Shown here piece after piece: positions 57,946 through 61,949 of a stretch of DNA of 64,000 nt. The DNA lies in NCBI RefSeq assembly GCF_001540865.1, contig NC_033638.1:2922907-2986906 (forward strand). Direction: 5' to 3'. The notes beneath the pieces are model-generated. The model saw only the letters and a program-made list of their open reading frames with translations, did not search any database and was not told the DNA's origin. The stretch is from Ananas comosus (lineage: Eukaryota > Streptophyta > Magnoliopsida > Poales > Bromeliaceae). The number at the start of each line of letters is the position of its first letter. Within the stretch, counting starts at the first letter, position 1. A program made the translations under genes and the position numbers.

Positions 57946-58039
57946 GGACCTGGGCAAAGGAGTACATGAGGCTGGTGCTGAGGGATCTTGGAGCCGACCA
58001 TGAGTGGATCACCTCCACCTCCCGCACCTCCCCCTCCAT
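14868..58039 (-). CDS. Branched-chain-aminotransferase-like protein, 19 exons
   Basis: The CDS joins 57950-58039, 52572-52670, 52086-52157, 51833-51925, 41610-41747, 31864-31922, 30954-31056, 22591-22779, 22388-22488, 22170-22224, 21904-21990, 21727-21778, 18853-18938, 17573-17626, 17388-17471, 17221-17292, 16430-16510, 15612-15647 and 14868-15002. The sum is 1686 bp, 561 residues, with no internal stop and GT-AG at every intron. Residues 1-235 resemble a sulfotransferase/P-loop fold (WSAPRSLSTSLM at 14-25, FILIRNPLNIL at 108-118). Residues 282-561 are a class IV PLP aminotransferase: EGLR (R300, phosphate site by analogy with bacterial BCAT), PLP lysine K413 in DSKIHHNN, SETNATNIF (E448), LPGITR and TTGTMGELTPV. 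Arabidopsis homologues AT3G05190 and AT5G27410, recalled from memory, have the same layout and about this length. The substrate is not established. No clear transit peptide is visible. Start: the only ATG in frame before exon 1 homology. Confidence 0.92.
15003..15611 (-). other. Intron 18 of the host gene
   Basis: AT-rich, no repeat or gene recognised. Introns 15 (17293-17387) and 14 (17472-17572) are about 100 bp. Confidence 0.85.
15612..15647 (-). CDS. Host gene exon 18 (residues 506-517), micro-exon
   Basis: Thirty-six bases encode VWTTGTMGELTP, the active-site loop. Acceptor CCAG, donor GTGAGT, phase 0. Confidence 0.93.
15648..16429 (-). other. Intron 17 of the host gene
   Basis: No coding homology or transposon found. 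Pyrimidine-rich and AT-rich. Confidence 0.85.
16430..16510 (-). CDS. Host gene exon 17 (residues 479-505)
   Basis: It encodes VMDLVVQEKLVLHERRISLS then EFHAADE. Acceptor ACAG, donor GTATGT. Confidence 0.94.
16511..17220 (-). other. Intron 16 of the host gene
   Basis: AT-rich, nothing recognisable. Confidence 0.85.
17221..17292 (-). CDS. Host gene exon 16 (residues 455-478)
   Basis: It encodes FMVKKGQVLTPHADYCLPGI then TRTT, the LPGITR phosphate-binding segment. Confidence 0.95.
17388..17471 (-). CDS. Host gene exon 15 (residues 427-454)
   Basis: It encodes IEGNLANAEDAVMLDKDGFV then SETNATNI. E448 is the conserved glutamate that contacts the pyridine nitrogen of PLP. Confidence 0.95.
17573..17626 (-). 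CDS. Host gene exon 14 (residues 409-426)
   Basis: It encodes SIDSKIHHNNLINNILAK. K413 aligns with the lysine that forms the internal aldimine with PLP in class IV enzymes. Confidence 0.95.
18015..18357. mobile_element. Non-autonomous hAT element, short form (S1)
   Basis: It begins CAAGTATTTAAGTGCCGTGG and ends ACTCTAATCCTTG. It is flanked by a perfect 8-bp duplication CTCTTAGC (18007-18014, 18358-18365). Subterminal GGCACGG/CCGTGCC words are repeated near both ends. It is 343 bp and lies in intron 13. Confidence 0.85.
18853..18938 (-). CDS. Host gene exon 13 (residues 380-408)
   Basis: It completes Val380, then encodes LAEWKPPVYDNSGGIKLVTA and TTRRNSPN. Intron 12 before it holds a 1.48-kb hAT element. 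Confidence 0.94.
19351..20826. mobile_element. Non-autonomous hAT element, long form (L1)
   Basis: It begins CAAGGTTTAAAGTATTGCCC and ends with a GGCACG tract and CCTTG. The flanks CTTAACAG and CTTTACAA agree at six of eight positions. It has the same subterminal CGGCAC words as the short form. It is about 1.48 kb, non-coding, with a pyrimidine-rich block at 19560-19800, and lies in intron 12. Confidence 0.75.
21727..21778 (-). CDS. Host gene exon 12 (residues 363-380)
   Basis: It encodes VTSGMSPAFNLYGCTLI plus one base of a Val codon. Acceptor TTTAG, donor GTATGC. Confidence 0.93.
21904..21990 (-). CDS. Host gene exon 11 (residues 334-362)
   Basis: It encodes IKEAIFKTLISNGMFDNAHI then RLTLTRGKK, the conserved RLTLTRG strand of this subfamily. 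Confidence 0.94.
22170..22224 (-). CDS. Host gene exon 10 (residues 315-333)
   Basis: It completes Arg315, then encodes LFDSAKALAFSNVPTREA. Acceptor CCAG, donor GTAACT. Confidence 0.94.
22388..22488 (-). CDS. Host gene exon 9 (residues 282-315)
   Basis: It encodes VSVLDSVVQGGDAVWEGLRI and YNRKIFKLEEHLD, the N-terminal lobe of the aminotransferase with R300. It ends with two bases of an Arg codon. Confidence 0.94.
22591..22779 (-). CDS. Host gene exon 8 (residues 219-281)
   Basis: It encodes KFPFALYDLLEQSLPFYNML, the end of the N-terminal domain. A proline-rich linker (PSLPIPTLPVP) and the start of the aminotransferase half (KILVWVGDELLPRESAK) follow. The domain fusion point therefore lies inside this exon. 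Confidence 0.93.
23593..24657. mobile_element. Non-autonomous hAT element, long form (L2)
   Basis: A perfect 8-bp duplication CTTCTCAC (23585-23592, 24658-24665) flanks ends that match the family: AAAGTGCCGCCCCGTGCC at the left and CACGGCACTTTAAAG..AAACCTTA at the right. It contains a 24-base T run (23692-23715) in the same position as the 73-base run of L3. Intron 7. Confidence 0.85.
24666..25089 (-). other. Intron 7 segment, unassigned
   Basis: Nothing recognised here. It may include the unlocated 5' end of the Gy-C LTR. Confidence 0.3.
25258..25606 (+). promoter_or_regulatory. Array of GAGTACCGGTACTC-type boxes in Gy-C U3
   Basis: About nine variants of a near-palindrome occur here (for example GAGTACCAGTACTC near 25273 and GAGTACCGGTACTC near 25591), all upstream of the TATA-like site. 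A segment including 'CACAATAGAAAAGTT' is duplicated about 101 bp apart (25381 and 25482). Confidence 0.5.
27409..27433 (+). other. LTR hairpin H1 (Gy-C)
   Basis: GGGAACT pairs with AGTTCTC across a short loop. It is the counterpart of 50718 in Gy-B. Confidence 0.45.
27804..27831 (+). other. LTR hairpin H2 (Gy-C)
   Basis: GTGTGTAC pairs with GTACACAT (one G-U), followed by the same GGCGGGTCTG seen after H2 in Gy-A. Confidence 0.5.
27887..28184 (-). repeat. Intron 7 segment with duplicated phrase
   Basis: 'TGAAACAA..TTTTCTCCAATAG.TTAAG' appears near 27940 and again near 28141. The words that follow in the first copy (AGTATTTTTAATATTTATATTC) reappear beyond the copia element at 30795. The copia element therefore inserted into the second copy of an older duplicated repeat of unknown type. 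Confidence 0.55.
28336..28678. mobile_element. Non-autonomous hAT element, short form (S2), nested in copia LTR
   Basis: It runs from CAAGGATTTAAGTGTCGTGG to GCACTTTAATCCTTG with an 8-bp duplication CTTTATAT (28328-28335, 28679-28686). The right LTR keeps the empty site (GAGCTTTATATATAAC). Its length, 343 bp, equals that of S1. Confidence 0.9.
29149..30110 (+). pseudogene. Copia gag and protease start, disrupted
   Basis: Translation from ATG 29149 gives FEIEKFDGKNNFELW, later LYLKQRLYTLRMQEAATLHE and EFNKVVAQLTSIEVNLDDE, the UBN2-type gag of copia. A CCHC zinc knuckle follows (CFYCHRKWHIKRNC, near 29838-29880). A decayed protease start reads SDDA-stop-VLN, where active elements have a D-A-W-V-L-D context. 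At least five in-frame stops are present. No integrase, RT or RNase H follows; the polypurine tract comes directly after. Confidence 0.85.
30954..31056 (-). CDS. Host gene exon 7 (residues 184-218)
   Basis: It completes the Arg codon, then encodes WESGPREFDGIWAPWWYGSV followed by HKSTSFSKPRAYPS. Acceptor ACAG, donor GTAAAA. Intron 7 below it is 8.2 kb. Confidence 0.93.
31057..31863 (-). other. Intron 6 of the host gene
   Basis: No repeat or coding segment recognised. Confidence 0.85.
31864..31922 (-). CDS. Host gene exon 6 (residues 165-184)
   Basis: It encodes AVLRGLCQDLGIPFQPSML plus two bases of an Arg codon. Acceptor GCAG, donor GTATAT. Confidence 0.92.
32243..32365. repeat. (TA)n-rich and (TG/CA) simple repeat in LTR A2
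   Basis: Long TA runs with short ACAC/GTGT interruptions. Absent from copy A3 at the same place, so it expanded in this copy. Confidence 0.8.
32978..34666. mobile_element. Nested solo-LTR-like element N1 inside LTR A2
   Basis: The ends TGTCACGGGG and CCCCTGACA are inverted. Sequence on either side of this block is continuous with the tandem GC-rich repeat of the LTR and absent from copy A3. The flanks CGGTC/AGTCG do not form a clean duplicate. It is 1689 bp and CG-rich, with no reverse transcriptase or gag. A TATATACC near 34397 could be a promoter. Family and orientation unknown. Confidence 0.65.
34660..34985. repeat. 160-bp imperfect tandem repeat in LTR A2
   Basis: CCACTGCCG..CCTGGCAGC at 34691 recurs at 34851. 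A partial further copy (CCCGACCCCCGGCGAC, 32948) lies left of the nested element N1, which therefore split the array. Confidence 0.75.
36860..36896 (+). other. LTR hairpin H1 (copy A2)
   Basis: GGGGAGACAT pairs with ATGTTCTC plus the C-run, with a bulge. Same position as in A1 and A3. Confidence 0.45.
37420..37469 (+). other. LTR hairpin H2 (copy A2), decayed
   Basis: CAAATACAAGG faces TTCTATATTTG with mismatches. It ends 105 nt before the LTR terminus. Confidence 0.45.
37575..37702 (-). other. Intron 5 spacer
   Basis: Short original intron sequence between the Gy-A LTR and the copia derivative. Confidence 0.6.
38005..38274 (+). pseudogene. Copia RNase H C-terminal remnant, copy 1
   Basis: The frame reads IDKKSTIELSKNPLLHGRSK, then YINTRYHFLREEIKKRHVEL and VFTKPLQSEAF, which is the end of copia RNase H. 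It begins right after the primer site. Confidence 0.85.
38828..39335. mobile_element. Mutator-like non-autonomous element
   Basis: The ends GGGGCAATTTCTTATATACC and GGGTATATAGGCAATTATCCC are inverted. A perfect 9-bp duplication TTTAAAAAA lies at 38819-38827 and 39336-39344. The sister interior at about 40835 has no insert. The body carries repeated 'atacccct' words on both strands. Confidence 0.9.
39768..40932 (+). mobile_element. Second interior of the copia derivative
   Basis: It starts with the primer site, then a decayed copy of the same RNase H tail ('DIFTKPL' near 39995). It then has non-coding sequence parallel to 38275-39432 plus about 240 bp not present there, and a purine-rich AAGCGGGAA before the third LTR. 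Confidence 0.8.
41240..41609 (-). other. Intron 5 proximal segment
   Basis: Original intron sequence adjoining exon 5. No element recognised. Confidence 0.6.
41610..41747 (-). CDS. Host gene exon 5 (residues 119-164)
   Basis: It encodes PSFDKVVPLSFLELGLAGLV and VIDAEDLEKDPE. Acceptor TCAG. The donor GAG|GTTTTTTT is atypical, yet it opens a 9.7-kb intron. Phase 0 on both sides. Confidence 0.9.
41748..44083 (-). other. Intron 4 distal segment, with possible copia LTR and GC island
   Basis: Around 42400-42620 'TAGGATTTGATTAG', TATAAATAAGG (about 42510) and AATAAA in plus orientation resemble a copia LTR, without clear ends. At 43560-43800 a G+C-rich stretch contrasts with its AT-rich surroundings. 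It looks like a gene fragment, but I cannot identify it. Confidence 0.35.
45147..45650 (+). mobile_element. Nested solo LTR N2 inside LTR A3
   Basis: TGTANACTTAG to GCCGTGACAC is absent from copy A2 at this point and is flanked by CGTGC on both sides (45142-45146, 45651-45655). TATAAATA at 45390-45397 gives a promoter on the plus strand, and the following 'ACACAAGAGAGAG' region would be the leader. About 504 bp. Confidence 0.7.
47472..47509 (+). other. LTR hairpin H1 (copy A3)
   Basis: GAGACATGT pairs with ACATGTTCTC with one bulge. It sits between the CCCACTG box and the C-run. Confidence 0.5.
47990..48039 (+). other. LTR hairpin H2 (copy A3)
   Basis: CAAATACAGG pairs perfectly with CCTGTATTTG. 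Relative to A1 (CAAATACAAAG/CTTTGTATTTG) both sides of the stem have changed. It ends 104 nt before the LTR terminus. Confidence 0.65.
48149..48527 (-). other. Intron 4 segment between two solo LTRs
   Basis: The first 160 bp are G-rich ('GGTGGGGTGAGATTGG'). Before insertion of A3 this joined 44083, so it may continue the unexplained GC-rich fragment near 43560-43800. Confidence 0.3.
48767..48979 (+). promoter_or_regulatory. Array of ACCGGT palindromes in Gy-B U3
   Basis: Eight ACCGGT hexamers, most inside GGGACCGGTCC-like contexts, lie in 213 bp. Degenerate versions (GACGGGTCCCC, GACCGATCCCC) occur just upstream. Position in the first 450 bp of the LTR suggests enhancer-like boxes. Confidence 0.6.
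50718..50742 (+). other. LTR hairpin H1 (Gy-B)
   Basis: GGGAACTAT pairs with ATAGTTCTC (one G-U type mismatch), loop GGAAG. Confidence 0.55.
51063..51112 (+). other. LTR hairpin H2 (Gy-B)
   Basis: GAATGTGTA pairs perfectly with TACACATTC, and GAATTTAAATTC forms an inner palindrome. It ends 111 nt before the LTR terminus. Confidence 0.6.
51229..51832 (-). other. Intron 4 proximal segment
   Basis: No element recognised. Original intron sequence adjoining exon 4. Confidence 0.6.
51833..51925 (-). CDS. Host gene exon 4 (residues 88-118)
   Basis: It encodes HMAKQRLPNLTSDLMRKGKH, then FILIRNPLNIL, which resembles the strand and RxP element of sulfotransferase folds. Acceptor GTAG, donor GTATGT. 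Intron 4 below it is 10.1 kb. Confidence 0.93.
52086..52157 (-). CDS. Host gene exon 3 (residues 64-87)
   Basis: It encodes DSDGNKVVKEVIFGPGKKKY ending RYCK. Acceptor GTAG, donor GTGATA, phase 0. Confidence 0.92.
52158..52571 (-). other. Intron 2 of the host gene
   Basis: 414 bp, AT-rich, no insertion seen. Confidence 0.85.
52572..52670 (-). CDS. Host gene exon 2 (residues 31-63)
   Basis: It encodes RDDIEVLDEPLYANF and VERPYRDELLSKM. Acceptor TTTAG, donor GTAAGT, phase 0. Intron 1 above it is 5.3 kb. Confidence 0.92.
52671..53128 (-). other. Intron 1 segment next to exon 2
   Basis: No repeat or gene recognised. Confidence 0.5.
53129..53808. mobile_element. Foldback/Mutator-like element with CACCGCC palindromes
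   Basis: The left end (TTCCAAATGACCCTATAAAA, then TTGGGTAAATAACCCT) is inverted at the right (GGGTCATTTAGCCAATTATA and TAGGATTATTTAGGG). No clear duplicate was found at the borders. The interior has four versions of a palindrome around GGTGAATCATTCACC. Confidence 0.6.
54047..54409. mobile_element. Non-autonomous hAT element, short form (S3)
   Basis: It runs from CAAGGATTTAAGTGTCG to GAACTTAAATCCTT. GACTTCACA occurs on both sides, one base out of the strict 8-bp register. Subterminal CGTGCCG words are present. Intron 1. Confidence 0.75.
54665..55853. mobile_element. Non-autonomous hAT element, long form (L3)
   Basis: TAAGGTTTAAAGTGCCGCC at the left is inverted at the right (CGGCACTTTAAACCTTG). 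The flanks ATAAATAT and TAAATAAG are weakly alike. It aligns with L2 along much of its length. Intron 1. Confidence 0.75.
54839..54911. repeat. 73-base T homopolymer
   Basis: An uninterrupted T run inside hAT L3. The homologous position of L2 has 24 T. The length is likely to be assembly-sensitive. Confidence 0.9.
55854..56975 (-). other. Intron 1 segment
   Basis: AT-rich, with no element or coding homology recognised. Confidence 0.4.
56976..57328. mobile_element. Non-autonomous hAT element, short form (S4)
   Basis: It runs from CGAGGATTTAAATGCCGTGG to GGGCACTTAAAACCTT. AGTCAAAA occurs near both borders but not in exact register. Intron 1. Confidence 0.7.
57899..57942. repeat. (AG)n microsatellite beside the exon 1 donor
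   Basis: About 22 AG units end seven bases from exon 1. On the coding strand this is a (CT)n tract just inside intron 1. Confidence 0.95.
57950..58039 (-). CDS. Host gene exon 1 (residues 1-30)
   Basis: It starts ATG at 58037-58039 and encodes MEGEVREVEVIHSWSAPRSL, then STSLMYSFAQ, covering the P-loop-like start of the N-terminal domain. The donor is CAG|GTCCCT, a weak one, followed within ten bases by a long (CT)n tract on the coding strand. Confidence 0.88.
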
Positions 58040-58217
58040 TCTCGAACGTAGCAAGAAAGAACCGGGAAGCGATCAGATTGTTGGGGTTTTTTGGGAGAGG
58101 GAGAGATCACAGCACCCAAATTAAGGATTCCTCCCAATTTGGCTCGGCTTTTCAAGTGTGTTTGATGTTTGATCGGGGTGAAGAAAGGGCAACAGGGATT
58201 GAGGGCATCTAATTAAT
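58040..58217 (-). promoter_or_regulatory. 5' leader and proximal promoter of the host gene
   Basis: Only 178 bp separate the ATG from a Mutator-like element. No TATA box is obvious on the minus strand. A CT/GA-rich patch lies near 58088-58105. The transcription start is unknown and may be inside or beyond the transposon. Confidence 0.4.
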
Positions 58218-58862
58218 GTAAAAACTTCAAATACACCCCTGTAGGTTCGTACTTTTTCACTTTAATACCCTGTGATACATCAATTTAGTACCCTATGGTT
58301 TCACACTCTCTCACTTTAGTGTCTTGTAATTTAAAGTGCATCTATTTAGTACCCTGTGATTTTATTTTTCTCTTTTCGTCGGCTTTTTTGTTAATATTTT
58401 GTTAAATTATATACAAAAAAACTTCAAATACCCTACCTAAATTTATCGAATGTTTACTTTAGTACCCTTTAGTTTTAACTTTGTTACTGATTTTTTTTCT
58501 TCCATTAATATTTGGTTAAACTATATACAAAAAAACTTTAGATACCCTACCTAGGTTTATCGAATATTCACTTTAGTACCATTTAATTTTAACTTTATCA
58601 CTGATTTAACAAAAAAATTAGTGAAATGGGTAATAAAAAGAGAAAAATAAAACCAGACGGTAATAACTTGATACACTTTAAACTACAGGACACTAAAGTG
58701 AGAAAGTGCGAAACCATAGGGGCTAACTTGATACAATGGATAATAAAAAGAGAAAAATGAAACCATAGGGTACTAACTTGATACATTTTAAACCACAGAG
58801 TACTAAAGTGAGAAAGTGTGAAAGTGGTGAAACTAGGTTGGGGGGGGGGGGAGAGTTTACCC
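58218..58862. mobile_element. Mutator-like foldback element
   Basis: The two halves are inverted: 'TTTCACACTCTCTCACTTTAG' type words at 58290-58320 return as 'CACTAAAGTGAGAAAGTGCG' at 58690. The flanks CTAATTAAT and TTAATTAAT match at eight of nine. Non-coding, with a G run near the right end. Confidence 0.75.
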
Positions 58863-58932
58863 TTAATTAATTATACAAGGAAAGAAGACACAATATATCG
58901 TACTAAAAAAAGAATTCTAGGAGTTCGTAGTT

Positions 58933-59611
58933 TAGGGCATGTTTGTTTCATCAAAATTGGACTTTGAGTTGAAGTGGACTTTGAATTGAAATGGACTTCG
59001 GTAAAAATTATTTCTTTTCTACTGTTTGTTTCGTAGTTATAAAAGTGAAGTTTCATTAGTTCTGCTGTTTATTTGATAGGAAGTGTATAATATAAAACTA
59101 TAATTTATGTATAAATAATAAATAATTTAATAAATAAAAATAATATAATTATATTTTTTATATAATTAAAATTTAATTTAAAACAACTATATTACTTTTT
59201 AAACATAAATTACAGTAATACAGCAATAAAATTATAAAGTAAAAAAAATTAATACTTAATTAATTAATTTTTATAATATTTAATTGTACAAATTAAATAA
59301 AGAAAATATTAAAATTTTACTAATCAATTTTTATCATATTTTAAATATGTCAACTAAATAAAAAAAATAATTAGTACCATAATTAAATATATTTAAATAT
59401 AACTATCTTTACGTAGTATATTATTTTATTATTTTTTTTTCATCTCTTTTTACCGTAATTGATTTCGGCCCATGATCCTGTTTTAGGTTAACTCGAGTTT
59501 CGACCGTAATTTATTTACAGCTAGTCAAACAATGGAAGTAATCGTTTACGGCGAAAACGATTTTCCTTCTCTCCACTTCTACGCCAATTCCACCCAAACA
59601 AACATGCCCTA
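58933..59611. mobile_element. hAT-like MITE
   Basis: TAGGGCATGTTTGTTT at the left is inverted at the right (AAACAAACATGCCCTA). The interior is AT-rich and non-coding. The 8-bp flanks are degenerate. Confidence 0.7.
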
Positions 59612-60168
59612 AAACGTAAAGATGGAGCGGCATTAGCTGTTTCCTATTCATCGATCTCTTCTCCGACTCCTCATGCACTTCGATCTTTTTTTAAATCTTT
59701 TCTCTTTTTTTCTGTTCTTTTCTTTTCAAATAATATAATATAATAACTAATTAATATAAAAAAAATAAATATGATATTAATTAATATTTATATTATTTTA
59801 GAATCTGCTAATGATTCCCACAATAAAAAGATTCTGAAAAACAAGTTTAATGAATGTACTAGATGCATTGGAGTTAATATGCTTAATTTGATTTACAAAA
59901 TAAATGCAATAAATGCAATCTCTCGATGTTTATGTACCTTGATCCCTTATTTTTGTGCTCCTTATTGATAAAAAAATAAATTAAAATTTTTACTGTGGCA
60001 AAAAGCAACAATAATATTTAAAAATTTTAAAGCGAAATATTCAAGTTACTTTTAGTATTTTTCTTACAGTTATTATGCAAGAGCGTGATTAAGATACAAA
60101 CTAAAGTGTAAGAAAATTATAAATTTTGTCCAACTTAAATACTTTAAGTTTTTTTAAAAATAGAAGAA
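59612..60168. other. AT-rich intergenic DNA
   Basis: No gene or repeat supported. Confidence 0.4.
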
Positions 60169-60177
60169 ATAATTTTA

Positions 60178-60803
60178 GGCGAAATTACAAAAAACCCCTC
60201 TGTAATAACCTGCTTTTTCACTTTTCCCCCCTGACATTTAAAAACCTACACTTTGCCCCCCTGTAAAATGAAAAATGTTCACAAGGGGTTACGGTGCGTA
60301 AAATGACTATTTTGCCCCTCGTCATTGTCGTCTTCTTCCCCATCTTCCTCGGCCGCCCCTTCGTTCGGCCGCGATTCCCACCTCAATCGGCCGCGATTTC
60401 TCTCCATTTCCTTCTCCACCTGCTCCCCTTCTCCTCTTGCACCCTCGCCGCCCTCGATTTCGGCGATAATAGGAGAAAACCGAGGTGGGCGACAGTAGGA
60501 GAAGGGCAAAGAAGGTGAAGGCGAGGCGGCGGAGGACGGCGAAGGGGATGTGGGTGAGGGCGAGGCAGTGGAGGACGGCGAGGCGGCTAGGCGGCGAGGT
60601 GGCGAGCCGGAGGGAGGCGAAGCAACAGGGAGATGGCGGAGGGGTATTTTCGGCATAAAAATATATTTTTTAACGGAATCCTAACGGTAGGGGATGAAGT
60701 GCACATTTTTTATTTTACAGGGAGGCAAAGTGTAGGTTTTTAAATGTCAGGGAGGAAAAGTGAAAAAACGGGTTATTACAAGGGGGTTTTCTGTAATTTA
60801 GCC
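60178..60803. mobile_element. Pack-MULE-like element
   Basis: The ends GGCGAAATTACAAAAAACCC and GGGGTTTTCTGTAATTTAGCC are inverted, and a perfect 9-bp duplication ATAATTTTA flanks them (60169-60177, 60804-60812). Between AT-rich terminal arms lies a G+C-rich block (about 60315-60650) with CGGCGA repeats and open frames on both strands. That pattern fits captured gene DNA. The donor gene is not recognised. Confidence 0.8.
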
Positions 60804-60812
60804 ATAATTTTA

Positions 60813-61949
60813 TAAAAATTATTAATGATGTTTCGAGCAATTCATGTGCTGCGAGCCGATTTCTTAGACCATTGACCCGGTCAAAGATTCTCCCTTGGAA
60901 ATAGTACGAGGAGATGAAACGGCTACGAATAATTGACCCTCGAAATTTGCGCCCACTACAGGTTAAGCGATTCGGCTGACGAGGGATCGGATCAGCCAGG
61001 TTCAATTTTTTACACAGTAATTCCGGGTCGGCTAGATGAGCTGAATTCGAGACAAGCATTGATTCGGCTAAAAAGCCAAACTACTTATATATTGCTCAAA
61101 GTCGGTTGAAACAAGAAAATACAAAACTGAAGTATGCCACTACAGCACACACTCCTGAAAAGAAATCTAATTCTACAGACTACTCCTAGGAAAAGTAATA
61201 TATGTAGGAAAACGAGAAAGATTACAGTTAAACTACTCTTAGAAATCAAGAAAAAATGCGTGAAATTGAAAGTGGTCTTCTTGTTTGCAGGGAAAAAAGA
61301 CCTCTCTTCCAGGTGTCCTCTGTTTATTTATAATCCGCCTGTTATTATTCAGTTATCCCTATGATCGGCCACCCTAATTTCGTGGGCCATTACTAGCTGA
61401 TCTTAACTGTATGTAACCGCATGGACCTTAACTACTTTTACAGTTTGATGTGATTCCTTCTTTGTTCATGGTGCACCATCTGTTATTTATCCATGGCTTC
61501 ATAGACTATTGTTGTGGTGCATTCCGGTTTACCACATGGTGCGTTTTCTTTGGCGCCAACAATTGCCCCCTCGACAGCTTTCGAATGATCAGTTCGGTGG
61601 CTGGTGTAATCTCTTTCAAGGGCTTGGATTTCAAAATCATCATTTCGAACTGCCTTATACCGTCTTATTCTTTCAGCCGTCCTTTCGCTTTTGATGGCCA
61701 CGATCTTCCACGTTCTTTTTGCCTTTTTTGAGGCATTAATTAGGTCATTTATGGCCGCCGTTTTTTCACCATTAAAGCTATTTTTTGAAATTCCATCCGA
61801 CGGCTCTCTCTCCTCTTTCTCTTGCCTCTTGTGCTTCATCACCTTCTTTTTTCTTGAACATCTTCTCTTCTTCATCTCTATCTGAGGTCTTTCGCTTTTC
61901 TTCTATTTTCTATCTTCTCTCATCATTCTTCCTTGCATTTTAACTTCTA
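60813..61949 (+). other. Leader region of the PMD coding sequence, possibly an LTR
   Basis: 'GGCGCCAACAATTGCCCCCTC' style sequence near 61551 looks like an LTR end followed by a primer or leader segment. A pyrimidine-rich leader leads to the ATG at 61950. There is no second copy in the window, so an LTR cannot be demonstrated. Confidence 0.3.

Noticed and set aside
57988..58212. Plus-strand frame starting MEPTMSGSPPPP
   Set aside because: It overlaps exon 1 of the host gene on the other strand and reads its reverse complement.
60279..60656. 125-codon Pro/Ser-rich minus-strand frame in the Pack-MULE-like element
   Set aside because: Could be captured coding sequence, but repetitive CGGCGA composition and open frames on both strands make a gene call unsafe.
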